Origin: an uncultured bacterium
GTDB lineage: Bacteria > Elusimicrobiota > Elusimicrobia > Elusimicrobiales > Elusimicrobiaceae
DNA: 64,000 bases
Direction: 5' to 3'
Assembly (NCBI GenBank): GCA_949294085.1
Contig: CASFFX010000009.1
Location: forward strand, 23,314 to 87,313
A program made the position numbers and the translations under genes. Position 1 is the first letter of the stretch. Every line of letters starts with the position of its first letter. The notes beneath the pieces were generated by a model that was not told the origin of the DNA, made no database searches, and saw only the letters and a list, made by a program, of their open reading frames with translations. Below are positions 24,937 through 34,058 of this stretch, piece after piece.

Positions 24937-27226
24937 ACGCGTGTCCGCGGCTGCGGCGTGCGTACTGATTGTGATTTTTGGGGCGGATTTGGCGGTGCGA
25001 TGGATCTCCTCGGCCGATTGGCTGCGCCAGCGGGCGGAGCAGGAAGTGGCAGGCTTGCTGCACCGTTCGGTGCGCATTAAAAAGATGTCCGCCAGTTTTA
25101 TGGGGCTGAAATTAGACGGGGTGGAAATTTCCGAAGCGGGCGGTTTTGAACAGGGTACCTTGCTCAAGGCCGACCGAATCCGCCTGCGCTGGGGACTGGT
25201 GCATTTGCTGCGGGGGCAGGTGCGGATTCACTCGCTGACGTGGAACGGCGGCGAGATCAACGTGTCCCGCGCAGCGGACGGTACGTTTAGCTGGGCCGAT
25301 ATGTTCCCCGCAAAAACCGACGAAAAACCCGCACCGCAAGAAACGGAATCTAAACTGTGGGACTTGGTCCTGCGGCAACTGGCCATACAGCGGGTAAACC
25401 TCACCTTTGACGACGAGAAAACGCAATCCAAATTTTCCGCGTCCAATTTTTCGCTGTCGGTGCGGCGTTTTGCCTTCCGGCAGGAATTTACCGCCCGTTT
25501 GAAAGCGGACGTGGCGTACGAAAAAGACGGCCGCGTTTTTGCCGTGCCGGCCAATTTTGCCGCGCGCGTGATGCTCCAAAATTTTGATTTCAGCAAAGCT
25601 TATGCGGAAGTAACGGATTTGTCCACCCAATACCAAGGCGCGCTGGTGCGGCTGCGCCTGCGGGCGGACGATTTTACCAATCCTTCGGTGCAGGCCACCT
25701 TGCTGGTGAAAAATATTTCATCCGACATTTTGGCGGACTTTTTCCCGCAGCTGCCGGCATTTGCCCTTTCCGAAGCGTCGCTGGAAACCCGACTTAAAGT
25801 GCATTTGGCGGAACAAACGGTTACGGCGGAAGATTTTTCGTTTGCTATGCCGGGGCTGGATACGCAGTTTTCCGGCACGGTACGCTATGGGGAAAACCCG
25901 TCCGCGCTGGACGTCCGCTCTTCGTTCCGGGCGGATTTTGGCCAGTTGGCGGAATTGTTCCCGCAATGGCAGGAACTCTACCGCCCGCAAGGAAAACTAG
26001 AAGGCGAAGCCGTTTGGGGGCCGGACGGCGCCACCGCACAGCTGACGCTGGCGCAGGCGGCGGCCAAGCTGGCCTATGCCGGCGAATTTTCGGGCGTATC
26101 GGCCGAAATTACCGCCCGTGAAAACGCCGCGATGAACGAAGGAAGCGCGGTAGGAAGCGTGAAAGGGCTGTTAAACGGAGAGAAATTTGAAGGGAAGCTG
26201 GACGTACAGCAAACCCCGCAAAAAATAGACGCCGATGTTATGCTCCATGCCGGACGTATGGCCCTGCCGCCGGCGGCCCAAGCAAAGGAACCCGCCCCCC
26301 AGGAATTTGTGGACGATACCCGCCTGGTGGAAGCCGCGCCGGCCCATTGGCCGCTGCCGCCTATTAACGTGCGGGCGGATATCCAAATCGGTTCGTTGGA
26401 CGCTCCGTATGTGTACGGCACGGATATTGTGTTCCGCTCCGAATTGACGGGCGTTACCCCCGATTTGAAGCAAACCCACGGCGATTTAAGTTTGTCTATG
26501 GGCAGCGGGGAAATCCGCGATTTGTACCGCCTGACCAATGCCAACGCCATTACGAAAGTGTTGTTTTTGTCCGTCAATATTGTGGGCAAAGTGTTTAACA
26601 CAATGAACGTGTTTGCCGTACTGGACGGCTTGGGCAGCGGGCTGATGAACATGATAGGGGTGGGGGAAAAACCGGAAGAAGAACCGGAGGATTTGGTGGT
26701 GCAAACCGTCATCGGGCCGGACGGAACGCCGGTGCAGATTATGGTGCCGTATTCCGAACGGAAAATAGACGGCAGCATGGCCTACGACAAGTTTGCCACC
26801 CACGTAAACTTTAAGCAAGGCTTGGCCGATGTGCGCGGCGGAACGTTTGTGTCGGACACGGTTTCCTTTACGCTGGACGGCACGACCGATTTCAACACCG
26901 GCAAATTGGACTTGACCGTGCAGGCCGCCCCCGGCAAGCACGAAGCGGACGGCATTATGCCGCTGCGGCTGCAGGTGGGGGGGACGGTGTCCGAACCGAA
27001 AGGCAGTATGAATTTGCTGGGGTCGGTATCGTCCATGGTTACGCAGGGGCTCAGCAACAATTTCGCCAGCCGCTCGGTAAAGAAAGGCCTGGGCGGGCTG
27101 TTTGGCCTGTTTAAGAAAAAGAAAGAGGAACCGGCCCCTGCCGCGCCGGCAGAGGCGCAGCCCACCTTGCCCAGCGCCCCAGACGCTTCGGCCCCTGCGG
27201 CCCAAACGCAGCCGGCGGCCGACTAA
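24917..27226 (+). CDS. AsmA-family protein
   Basis: A 769-residue protein with one N-terminal membrane helix (AAAACVLIVIFGADLAV). It is followed by the AsmA N-terminal region (LKLDGVEISEAGGFEQG, then KADRIRLRWGLVHLL) and a long series of beta-rich segments. Near residue 670 is the typical AsmA C-terminal stretch (DLTVQAAPGKHEADG, PLRLQVGGTVSEPKGS). The tail is Ala/Pro/Glu-rich. AsmA-like proteins bridge the periplasm and are linked to phospholipid transport to the outer membrane. The start is a GTG at 24917 preceded by GAGGGGGAAAA. It overlaps queH by 20 bases. Confidence 0.85.
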   Translation: MTKKWLKRVSAAAACVLIVIFGADLAVRWISSADWLRQRAEQEVAGLLHRSVRIKKMSASFMGLKLDGVEISEAGGFEQGTLLKADRIRLRWGLVHLLRGQVRIHSLTWNGGEINVSRAADGTFSWADMFPAKTDEKPAPQETESKLWDLVLRQLAIQRVNLTFDDEKTQSKFSASNFSLSVRRFAFRQEFTARLKADVAYEKDGRVFAVPANFAARVMLQNFDFSKAYAEVTDLSTQYQGALVRLRLRADDFTNPSVQATLLVKNISSDILADFFPQLPAFALSEASLETRLKVHLAEQTVTAEDFSFAMPGLDTQFSGTVRYGENPSALDVRSSFRADFGQLAELFPQWQELYRPQGKLEGEAVWGPDGATAQLTLAQAAAKLAYAGEFSGVSAEITARENAAMNEGSAVGSVKGLLNGEKFEGKLDVQQTPQKIDADVMLHAGRMALPPAAQAKEPAPQEFVDDTRLVEAAPAHWPLPPINVRADIQIGSLDAPYVYGTDIVFRSELTGVTPDLKQTHGDLSLSMGSGEIRDLYRLTNANAITKVLFLSVNIVGKVFNTMNVFAVLDGLGSGLMNMIGVGEKPEEEPEDLVVQTVIGPDGTPVQIMVPYSERKIDGSMAYDKFATHVNFKQGLADVRGGTFVSDTVSFTLDGTTDFNTGKLDLTVQAAPGKHEADGIMPLRLQVGGTVSEPKGSMNLLGSVSSMVTQGLSNNFASRSVKKGLGGLFGLFKKKKEEPAPAAPAEAQPTLPSAPDASAPAAQTQPAAD

Positions 27227-27240
27227 ACCCGTTTAGACCC

Positions 27241-27270
27241 AAAAATCCCCGGGAAACCCCGGGGATTTTT
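27241..27270 (+). terminator. Terminator after the AsmA gene
   Basis: AATCCCCGGG AAA CCCCGGGGATT-type stem with a T-run. Confidence 0.8.
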
Positions 27271-27276
27271 GTTTGC

Positions 27277-27312
27277 AAAAAAATTCCCCCGGCTGGGCCG
27301 GGGGATGGAATT
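27277..27312 (-). terminator. Terminator of the pyrimidine-nucleoside phosphorylase gene
   Basis: TTCCCCCGG CTGGG CCGGGGGA stem; on the minus strand it runs into a T-run. Confidence 0.75.
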
Positions 27313-28624
27313 ATTTGATGACTTCTTTTACAATCTTGTACGGAGCCGGTTTTTTCCTGCTTACTTTTACCGCTTGTTTGAAAAGTTCCGCTCCATCCTG
27401 CAGGCGCTTCTGATCCGAGGCGTACAGCGTGGCAATCACGTCGCCTTTCTTTACGGCGTCGCCCGCTTTTTTGTTCAGCCAAATGCCGGCGCCATAGTCA
27501 ATGGGGTCTTCCATGGTGTTGCGTCCGGCCCCCAGCAGTACGCCCGCCATGCCGGCCGTTTTGGCGTCAATGTGTTCCACATAGCCGTTGGTCGGGGCTT
27601 TGAATTCCAATTTCAATTTGGCGTTTTTGAAGTATTTCACCGGGTCATCCACTGCTTCGGGGTTTCCGCCCTGCCATTTGACCATTTCGCGCAGTTTGGC
27701 GGCCGCTTCCCCGTTGGCAATTTTTTCTTCCAGCAAGGCGCGGGCTTTTTTCAAATCTTTTACTTTGCCGCTCATCAAAAGCATATTGGCGCCTTCTTCC
27801 AGCAGCAATTCGTAAAAGTCGGGGGCGAGGGTTTTGTCCCCTTTCAAAATAAGAATCGTCTGCAGCATTTCGTTGGCGTTGCCGATGGCGCGGCCGAGCG
27901 GCTGGTCCATGTACGTAATCAGCGCGCGGCATTTGAGCCCCAGCAATTTGGCCGTTTTGACCAACGCGTGGGCCAGCTTGCGGCTGTCCTCCAGCTTTTG
28001 CATAAAAGCGCCGGAACCGTATTTCACGTCCATCAGCAGGCTGTCCACCCCTTCGGCGTATTTTTTGGAAAGGATGCTGGCCACAATCAGCGGGCGGCTT
28101 TCCACCGTGCCGGTAGCGTCGCGCAGGGAATAGAGTTTTTTGTCCGCGGGGGCCAGGTCTTTCGTTTGGCCAAACATACACACGCCCAATTTTTGAATTT
28201 GGCGGTAGATGAGTTTTACCGGGACGCGCACTTCAAAATTTTTCATAGATTCCAACTTGTCCAGCGTGCCGCCCGTATGGCCCAGGCCGCGGCCGGCCAT
28301 CATGGGCACCGCTACGCCCGCGCACGCCACCAACGGCGCCAGCGCCATGGAAATACCGTCCCCTACGCCGCCGGTGGAATGCTTGTCCACCGTGGGAAGT
28401 TTAACGGAAGAAAAATCCAACCGCCCGCCCGAGTGGGCCATGGCTTTGGTAAACAGGGCGGTTTCTTTATCGGAAAGGGGGTGCAGAAAACACGCCATTA
28501 AAAAAGCGGAAAGCTGATAATCCGGCACGGTCCCTTTGGCCGCGCCTTGCGCCACAAAATCAAATTCGTCCTGCGTTAAAGTTTTGCCGTTACGTTTTTT
28601 GATGATGACGTCAATCATTCTCAT
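27311..28624 (-). CDS. deoA: Pyrimidine-nucleoside (thymidine) phosphorylase
   Basis: A 437-residue phosphorylase that cleaves thymidine or uridine to base and (deoxy)ribose 1-phosphate. The phosphate-binding signature DKHSTGGVGDG is at about residue 80. MMAGRGLGHTGGTLDKLE, the family PROSITE region, follows, with DVKYGSGAFM further on. The C-terminal barrel-sandwich domain is intact and the length is normal. AAAGGAGG sits eight bases before ATG 28624. It is a single-gene unit. The nucleoside transporter at 62430 and phosphorylase at 21093 fit the same salvage route. Pdp (broader pyrimidine specificity) is the alternative name. Confidence 0.93.
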   Translation of the reverse strand: MRMIDVIIKKRNGKTLTQDEFDFVAQGAAKGTVPDYQLSAFLMACFLHPLSDKETALFTKAMAHSGGRLDFSSVKLPTVDKHSTGGVGDGISMALAPLVACAGVAVPMMAGRGLGHTGGTLDKLESMKNFEVRVPVKLIYRQIQKLGVCMFGQTKDLAPADKKLYSLRDATGTVESRPLIVASILSKKYAEGVDSLLMDVKYGSGAFMQKLEDSRKLAHALVKTAKLLGLKCRALITYMDQPLGRAIGNANEMLQTILILKGDKTLAPDFYELLLEEGANMLLMSGKVKDLKKARALLEEKIANGEAAAKLREMVKWQGGNPEAVDDPVKYFKNAKLKLEFKAPTNGYVEHIDAKTAGMAGVLLGAGRNTMEDPIDYGAGIWLNKKAGDAVKKGDVIATLYASDQKRLQDGAELFKQAVKVSRKKPAPYKIVKEVIK

Positions 28625-28731
28625 AGATGCTGCCTCCTTTTCCCCTACAGGGGGGTGAATTCCAGCATAGCATTTTCCGCCGCAAAAGAGAACCCCTTTC
28701 GCGTACGGGAAACGAAAAACTCAAACAAATC

Positions 28732-28764
28732 AAAAATCCCGCGCCGGTAAAAGCGCGGGATTTC
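28732..28764 (-). terminator. Terminator of the exported helical protein gene
   Basis: ATCCCGCGC CGGTAAAA GCGCGGGAT stem; the minus strand continues into TTTTTG. Confidence 0.75.
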
Positions 28765-28783
28765 AGTCGGCACAAAAGCCAAA

Positions 28784-30196
28784 TTACAGTTTGTTGATTT
28801 CCTTCAAAATGTCCAAGATTTCCGTTTGCACTTTGTTAATCATCCGCGTCAAACGGGCTTCTTTAGCGGCCGCAGTAATGGAAAGAGAAACTTTTTCAGC
28901 CTGTCCTGCCGTCGGCAATTTGGCGGAGATATTCTCTTCCAGCAATTCCCGGGCATTTTGGGTGTGAACTCTGCGGGCAGCCAGTTTTTTCAGGCGGCCT
29001 TCCAAAATTTCAACCCGGGCGCTCAACGCTTTCACGCGTTCTTTGCGCAGCTGGTCAAAAGGAATTTGCGCCGGCATTTTGGGGGAAATGTTCCCATTGG
29101 GCCAGACGCTCTTTTTGGAATTGCGCAACATGTTCGTCAGCGTGATGATTTTTTGAGAGTTTTGGTCGTTGAGCGGGTGCGTCAGCAGCCATTGGGCGGC
29201 TTTGGGTTCCAGGAACGTTACGGCACCCAATACGGCTTTGGCGCGGGCCGGCTCCAAGAATACGGACACTTCCGCAAAATTGTCCAATTCCGCTTCCGTC
29301 CATTGGCCGTTTTTCTCCAGCCGTTTCAACAGATTGATCTGCGCGGCGACGGCGTATTTTTTTAGCGCATTGCCCGCAGCCGGCGGCACGGCGTTGACGT
29401 ATTGCACCGACGGAATTTTGTTCAAACCAAAGATGTACATGCGTACAAAGAGGGGCGACAAGCGCGAAGCGGCTTCGTCAATGGCGCAGATGAGCGCTTG
29501 CTTTTGATACGAGGACAGCATCGTTTCGTTCAAAATGGCGTCGTAGAGTCTAGGCAAAGAAACTTTGGCCGTTTCCGAAAAGCGGGCAAACGTTTCTTGA
29601 TTGACGTACGCTGCGGAAGAAGGATTGGTAAAAGCCGGGTTCGGGAAAATTTGAATTTCGTTCCAATTGGGCGTACCTACGGAGAAGGTTTCCTCCCCTT
29701 GCGAGAGCTGTTGGAACAAGCTTTCAAATTCTTCGGTTTGCGCTTGGGTGGCCTTTTTGGGGTCATAGCGCAGCGCTTTTTCCGAAGCGGCCGGGCGCGG
29801 TTTTTGATTCGTAATTAAACCCAGCGTGGAACTTTCGGCCAGCAACACGCGGTTGACTTCTTTCAGATACAGGGCTCTTTCGGCCGCGGTGGCGTTTTTG
29901 CTTGGCTGTTTCGGAAGAGGAAGTTCCATTTCTTGCAAGCGTTTGGCAATGGATGCAAATTCGGACGACAGTCCCCAAGTGGGAGACTGCACCAGCGCAC
30001 GGCGGGTTTCTTCCAACGATTTGAAAGTAGAAGAAAGCGCTTTGAACTGAGCTGTGGGAGGGAGCGTTTCCACTATTTTAGGAGCGGTAAATGAGGTCTT
30101 CAACAGTTGAGAAATCTTGTTCCCCGTTTGGGCCCCTGCAACGCCGGCAGAAAGCAGGCAGAGGAACAAGGCTAATGTTTTGGTTACACGACACAT
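28784..30196 (-). CDS. Exported helical protein of unknown function
   Basis: A 470-residue protein I do not recognise. A signal peptide is clear (MCRVTKTLALFLCLLSAGVAGAQ). The mature part is predicted to be mostly alpha-helical. A central region (~250-350) contains repeated short helices reminiscent of TPR/HEAT-like packing (AGNALKKYAVAAQINLLKRL, then NFAEVSVFLEPARAKAVLGA). The last ~90 residues look like a coiled coil (EILEGRLKKLAARRV ... INKVQTEILDILKEINKL). AAGGGGTAA before the ATG is the ribosome site. It is monocistronic, with its own terminator. Confidence 0.75.
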   Translation of the reverse strand: MCRVTKTLALFLCLLSAGVAGAQTGNKISQLLKTSFTAPKIVETLPPTAQFKALSSTFKSLEETRRALVQSPTWGLSSEFASIAKRLQEMELPLPKQPSKNATAAERALYLKEVNRVLLAESSTLGLITNQKPRPAASEKALRYDPKKATQAQTEEFESLFQQLSQGEETFSVGTPNWNEIQIFPNPAFTNPSSAAYVNQETFARFSETAKVSLPRLYDAILNETMLSSYQKQALICAIDEAASRLSPLFVRMYIFGLNKIPSVQYVNAVPPAAGNALKKYAVAAQINLLKRLEKNGQWTEAELDNFAEVSVFLEPARAKAVLGAVTFLEPKAAQWLLTHPLNDQNSQKIITLTNMLRNSKKSVWPNGNISPKMPAQIPFDQLRKERVKALSARVEILEGRLKKLAARRVHTQNARELLEENISAKLPTAGQAEKVSLSITAAAKEARLTRMINKVQTEILDILKEINKL

Positions 30197-30260
30197 AAGT
30201 TACCCCTTATTTTTAATCAAAATAGTTCTGTAACTAGAATAGTAAACCTGTTTGTTCCCT

Positions 30261-30310
30261 CACAAGGGCCATTGGACCCAGATAACGCCGTCCAAAGGGC
30301 CCCCTTGGTG
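30261..30310. repeat. Long imperfect inverted repeat between two divergent genes
   Basis: CACAAGGGCCATTGGAC (30261-30277) is matched by the inverse of GTCCAAAGGGCCCCCTTGGTG (30290-30310), with a 12-base loop. The stem is GC-rich and has small bulges. It lies in the 184-base gap between the exported helical protein and the LtaS-like gene. No T-run follows directly, so it is not a standard terminator. It could be a regulatory site or a structured RNA. Confidence 0.45.
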
Positions 30311-30380
30311 TATGGGTCTTTTAGAAAGGCAAAAAGGTTCAGATTTGATATCATATAAGTAATCTGATTTTGGAGGCTTT

Positions 30381-32399
30381 ATGAAAAAAATGGTCGTGCC
30401 GGGCTGGATTAAAGCGTATTTCGGCTTTATTGTGGCCAACTGGCTGGTTTTTACGCTGATGCGTGGCGCCTTTTTGGCGGTATTTCATGCGGCGTTGGTG
30501 CCGCAATCGTATTCCGAATTGTGGAAAACCTTTTATATAGGTGCCAAGTTTGATATGCGCTTGGCGTGTGCGCTGGCGATCCCGCTGGGGCTGTATTTTA
30601 CGGTGTGTGCGTTTTGGCATAAGGCCCGTTTTGTGCGCAAAGGCATGGCGGCGCTGTACGGCGTGCTGGAAGCCTGCGTGATGCTGATTTACATGGCCGA
30701 CTTTGGGCACTACGCATATATTTCCATGCGTATTAACTATTCCATCGTGAAATACGCCGAAAATGCCCTCATTTCGCTGCAGATGGCGTGGGAAACGTAC
30801 CCGGTCGTTTGGGGCGTTTTGGCCCTGCTGGTATGGGGGGCGCTGTGGGTGTGGTTTACCAACTGGGTGCAAAAAAAGGCTTTCGCCCAGAGCGACGCGT
30901 ACCGCTGGAAAGGCAATTTGGGGTGGTTCTTTGGCGGGCTGCTGTTAACGGGCGCCCTGATGTTTGGCCAATTAAGCCAGTACCCGCTGCGCTGGAGCAA
31001 TGCCTATCACTCCACCAACAACTTTATCTGCAACCTGACGCTGAACCCGGTGCTGAATATTTACGACACGGCCCGCTTCGTAAAGGCGGACAGCTATGAT
31101 GCGGAAAAAACGCGTCAGTATTACGACACGGTGGCCCAGTACCTGGGGGTGGATCATCCCGACAAGGAAGCCTTGAATTTTGAACGGCAAATTCCCGACA
31201 AGCCCAAAGATCAGCAGAAAGATTACAACGTGGTGGTCATTTTTATGGAATCGCTGGCGTGGAACAAAACTTCCATGAACAACCCCGACATTGATCCCAC
31301 CCCGTTTGTAAAGGCGCTGGCGGACCGGTCTATCCTGTTTACCAATTTCTTTGCGCCCACCTCGGCTACGGCCCGGGCGGTGTTTGCCTTGGTAACGGGG
31401 ATCCCGGACGTAACCTCCTTCAAAACCAGTTCCCGCAACCCGCTGATTGTGGACCAGCACGTGGTGGTAAACGCCTTGCGCGATTATGAAAAATACTTCT
31501 TTATCGGCGGTAGTGCCAGCTGGGGCAACATCCGCGGGATTTTGGAGCATAACCTGACCGGTGTGCATATGTATGAGGAAGGGCGTTTCCAACACGAACA
31601 CCGCAACGACGTGTGGGGCATTTCGGACTTGGATTTGTTCCGCGAAGCCAACCGCGTTTTGAACGAAGAACAGCAAAAAGAAAAGAAACCGTTCTTCGCC
31701 ATTATTCAAACGGCCGGCTATCACCGCCCTTATACGATCCCGGACGATAACGCCGGCTTTGTTACCAAGGACATTGGCGAAGATTTGGCCCACAGACGCA
31801 GCTTCGTCAGCGTGGCGGAATACAACTCGCTGCGGTTTTCGGACCATGCGTTGCACGAATTTTTCAAACTGGCCGAAAAATCCGATTACTACGACAACAC
31901 CATATTCTTTATTTTCGGGGATCACGGCCTTTCGGCTCCGCAGTCCGAAAATATGCCGCGCGGCTATGTGGAATTGAACCTGATTGACCACCAAATTCCG
32001 TTGATTGTTGCCGGCAAACCAATCCAGCCGCGGGTGATTGACCGCACCGCCAGCCAGGTGGATATTTTGCCTATGGCCATGGGCCTGTTGGGCCGCGGTT
32101 ATTTTACGCGCGCCATTGGCCGCGACGTGCTGAGCGACGATTCCAAAGAGCCGGGTGCCCTGTTGTATGGCTGGGCCGCCTCTCCGGCGACGATTGGGTT
32201 TGTGCAGGGCGAGTATTATTATCACAGCCAAGGCGGGAAGGAAGGCCTTTACAAGTATGCGGCGGATAATTATAATGAGGATATCTCAAAGCAGGAGCCG
32301 GAACGTTTTGAGCATATGAAACAGTTAGCGCAGGGGCTGTACGAAACGTCGCGCTATCAGTTTTACCATAACCAAAAGCGCGACGAGCGCGATGAATAG
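30381..32399 (+). CDS. LtaS-like sulfatase-family membrane phosphotransferase
   Basis: A 672-residue protein. Five hydrophobic segments occupy the first ~200 residues, then an alkaline-phosphatase-superfamily domain follows outside the membrane. Metal-site features are VIFMESLAW near residue 288, a candidate nucleophile Thr in PTSATARAVFAL near 327, and FIFGDHGLSAP near 512. The layout is that of LTA synthase and related phosphoglycerol or phosphoethanolamine transferases. In a diderm it may decorate periplasmic glycans or surface polymers; the substrate cannot be read. TTGGAGG lies before ATG 30381. lemA and an M48 protease follow closely (9- and 6-base gaps), forming one operon. Confidence 0.85.
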   Translation: MKKMVVPGWIKAYFGFIVANWLVFTLMRGAFLAVFHAALVPQSYSELWKTFYIGAKFDMRLACALAIPLGLYFTVCAFWHKARFVRKGMAALYGVLEACVMLIYMADFGHYAYISMRINYSIVKYAENALISLQMAWETYPVVWGVLALLVWGALWVWFTNWVQKKAFAQSDAYRWKGNLGWFFGGLLLTGALMFGQLSQYPLRWSNAYHSTNNFICNLTLNPVLNIYDTARFVKADSYDAEKTRQYYDTVAQYLGVDHPDKEALNFERQIPDKPKDQQKDYNVVVIFMESLAWNKTSMNNPDIDPTPFVKALADRSILFTNFFAPTSATARAVFALVTGIPDVTSFKTSSRNPLIVDQHVVVNALRDYEKYFFIGGSASWGNIRGILEHNLTGVHMYEEGRFQHEHRNDVWGISDLDLFREANRVLNEEQQKEKKPFFAIIQTAGYHRPYTIPDDNAGFVTKDIGEDLAHRRSFVSVAEYNSLRFSDHALHEFFKLAEKSDYYDNTIFFIFGDHGLSAPQSENMPRGYVELNLIDHQIPLIVAGKPIQPRVIDRTASQVDILPMAMGLLGRGYFTRAIGRDVLSDDSKEPGALLYGWAASPATIGFVQGEYYYHSQGGKEGLYKYAADNYNEDISKQEPERFEHMKQLAQGLYETSRYQFYHNQKRDERDE

Positions 32400-32408
32400 G
32401 AGAAACGC

Positions 32409-32972
32409 ATGAACGGACTTTGGATTGTAGTTCTGTTGATTGTGGGGTTTGGCGTGTATGCCATATCGGTGTACAACGGGTTTGTGTTGCTTAAAAACCG
32501 CGTAACCGAGGCGTGGAGCGATATTGAAGTGCAGATGAAACGCCGCTACGACCTGATTCCCAACCTGGTGGAAACCGTCAAAGGCTATGCCAAACACGAA
32601 AGCGGTACGCTGGAAAAGGTCATCCAGGCGCGCAATATGGCGCTGGCGGCCCAAGGGAACGTGAAGGAGTTGGTCCAGTCGGAAAATATGCTTTCGGGAG
32701 CGCTGAAATCCATTTTTGCGCTTTCTGAAAATTACCCCGACTTGAAAGCCAATGTCAATTTTATGGAATTGCAGCGCGAATTGCGCGACACCGAAGACAA
32801 ATTGCAGGCGGCCCGCCGTTTTTACAACGGCAATGTGCTGGCGTTGAACACCAAAATTGAAATGTTCCCCAGCAACATTGTGGCGGGGATGTTCCACTTT
32901 GAAAAGCGCGATTTCTTTGAGCTGGCCGAAGGGGAACAGGACGCCCGCAACGCGGTAAAAGTCCAATTCTAG
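32409..32972 (+). CDS. lemA: LemA family protein
   Basis: A 187-residue protein with an N-terminal membrane anchor (LWIVVLLIVGFGVYAI) and the helical LemA domain. Conserved runs are YNGFVLLKNRVTEAWSDIEV, KRRYDLIPNLVETVKGY, and FYNGNVLALNTKIEMFPSNI. The molecular role of LemA is not settled, but it is repeatedly found next to HtpX-like M48 proteases, as here. The M48 gene starts six bases after the stop. A second, more divergent LemA is encoded at 34059 on the other strand. Confidence 0.93.
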   Translation: MNGLWIVVLLIVGFGVYAISVYNGFVLLKNRVTEAWSDIEVQMKRRYDLIPNLVETVKGYAKHESGTLEKVIQARNMALAAQGNVKELVQSENMLSGALKSIFALSENYPDLKANVNFMELQRELRDTEDKLQAARRFYNGNVLALNTKIEMFPSNIVAGMFHFEKRDFFELAEGEQDARNAVKVQF

Positions 32973-32978
32973 CGGATT

Positions 32979-33995
32979 ATGGCTACCGTTTACGACCATA
33001 TAGCACAAAACAAGCGGCGCACCTGGCTGCTTGTTTTGTTGTTTCCGCTTACTTTTGCGCTGTTGGGCTATTTGTTTTTGTACGGTTTTCAAAAACTCTC
33101 TTTCTCCGACTATCGCTATGATCCCCAGCGGGACGCGTATTACCAATCCTATCAGCCCGGAGTTCCCACCGCGGCGGAACAGGCCAACCGGGTGGCCTTG
33201 CAGGTGCTGCCTTTTTTGTGGCTGGCGGCCCTGCTGTGGATGGTGATTGCCTATTATTGCGGCGGGAGCATGCTGATGCACGCCGCCCACGGAATTGAAA
33301 TCCACCGCGAGGACCAACCCGAAATATACAATCTGGTGGAGAATTTGTGCATTTCGCAAGGGCTTCCCACTCCGCGCATTTACATCATCAACGATGCCTC
33401 GTTAAACGCCTTTGCCACCGGAAGGGACCCGCAGCATGCGTCCATCGCGCTGACCAAAGGGATTGTGCAAAAGTTGGACCGCGTGGAATTGGAAGGCGTT
33501 ATTGCGCATGAATTGGCCCATATTCAAAACCGCGATATCCGGCTGATGCTGATTACGGTGGCGGGGATTTCGTTCTTTACGTTCCTGGCGGAGATTTGCT
33601 TTCGGCTGGGGCTGAGCGCCGGCCGCCGCAGCCGCAAAGGCGGCGAAGCGTCTTTCATATTTTTTATCGTGGGGATGCTGTTTGCGTTGTACGGTTATTT
33701 AATTGCCCCGCTGATTCGCTTGGCGGTGTCGCGCACGCGGGAATACCAGGCCGACGCGACGGCCGCTTTGATGACGCGCCACCCCGCGGCCTTGGCCCGT
33801 GCCTTGCAAAAAATCAGCGCGGACCCGCGGGTGGAAGTGCTGGACGAACATGCCAGCATGGCGGCCATGTGCATTGCCAATCCGCTTTCCAAGGCTTCGC
33901 TGTTTACGGCGATTTCGGGGATGTTCTCCACGCACCCTCCGATAGAAAAACGCATTGCGGCCCTGCAGGAAATGGACGGCCAATTGCCGCGCTGA
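32979..33995 (+). CDS. M48 family membrane metalloprotease (HtpX-like)
   Basis: A 338-residue zinc protease with two N-terminal membrane helices and a further hydrophobic pair after the active site. The HEXXH motif is HELAH near residue 177, and the third ligand is the Glu in SRTREYQADATAA near residue 250. NAFATGRDPQHASIALTKG is typical of the family. HtpX-type enzymes act in membrane protein quality control. The context, lemA immediately upstream, is a recurrent gene pair. A terminator follows. Confidence 0.92.
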   Translation: MATVYDHIAQNKRRTWLLVLLFPLTFALLGYLFLYGFQKLSFSDYRYDPQRDAYYQSYQPGVPTAAEQANRVALQVLPFLWLAALLWMVIAYYCGGSMLMHAAHGIEIHREDQPEIYNLVENLCISQGLPTPRIYIINDASLNAFATGRDPQHASIALTKGIVQKLDRVELEGVIAHELAHIQNRDIRLMLITVAGISFFTFLAEICFRLGLSAGRRSRKGGEASFIFFIVGMLFALYGYLIAPLIRLAVSRTREYQADATAALMTRHPAALARALQKISADPRVEVLDEHASMAAMCIANPLSKASLFTAISGMFSTHPPIEKRIAALQEMDGQLPR

Positions 33996-34010
33996 GGCGG
34001 TGTGAATTTC

Positions 34011-34045
34011 AAAAGCCCCGGTTCCTTTCGGAACCGGGGCTTTTT
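34011..34045. terminator. Bidirectional terminator
   Basis: AAAGCCCCGGTTCC TTTC GGAACCGGGGCTTT stem between the M48 gene and the convergent second lemA. Confidence 0.88.
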
Positions 34046-34058
34046 GGCAAGGAAGCTG

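Noticed and set aside
27269..28501. 410-codon frame opposite the pyrimidine-nucleoside phosphorylase gene
   Set aside because: Phe/Gln/His-rich antisense translation with no domain; the opposite strand is an intact conserved enzyme.
30972..32231. 419-codon frame opposite the LtaS-like gene
   Set aside because: Antisense shadow without start signals or domain resemblance.
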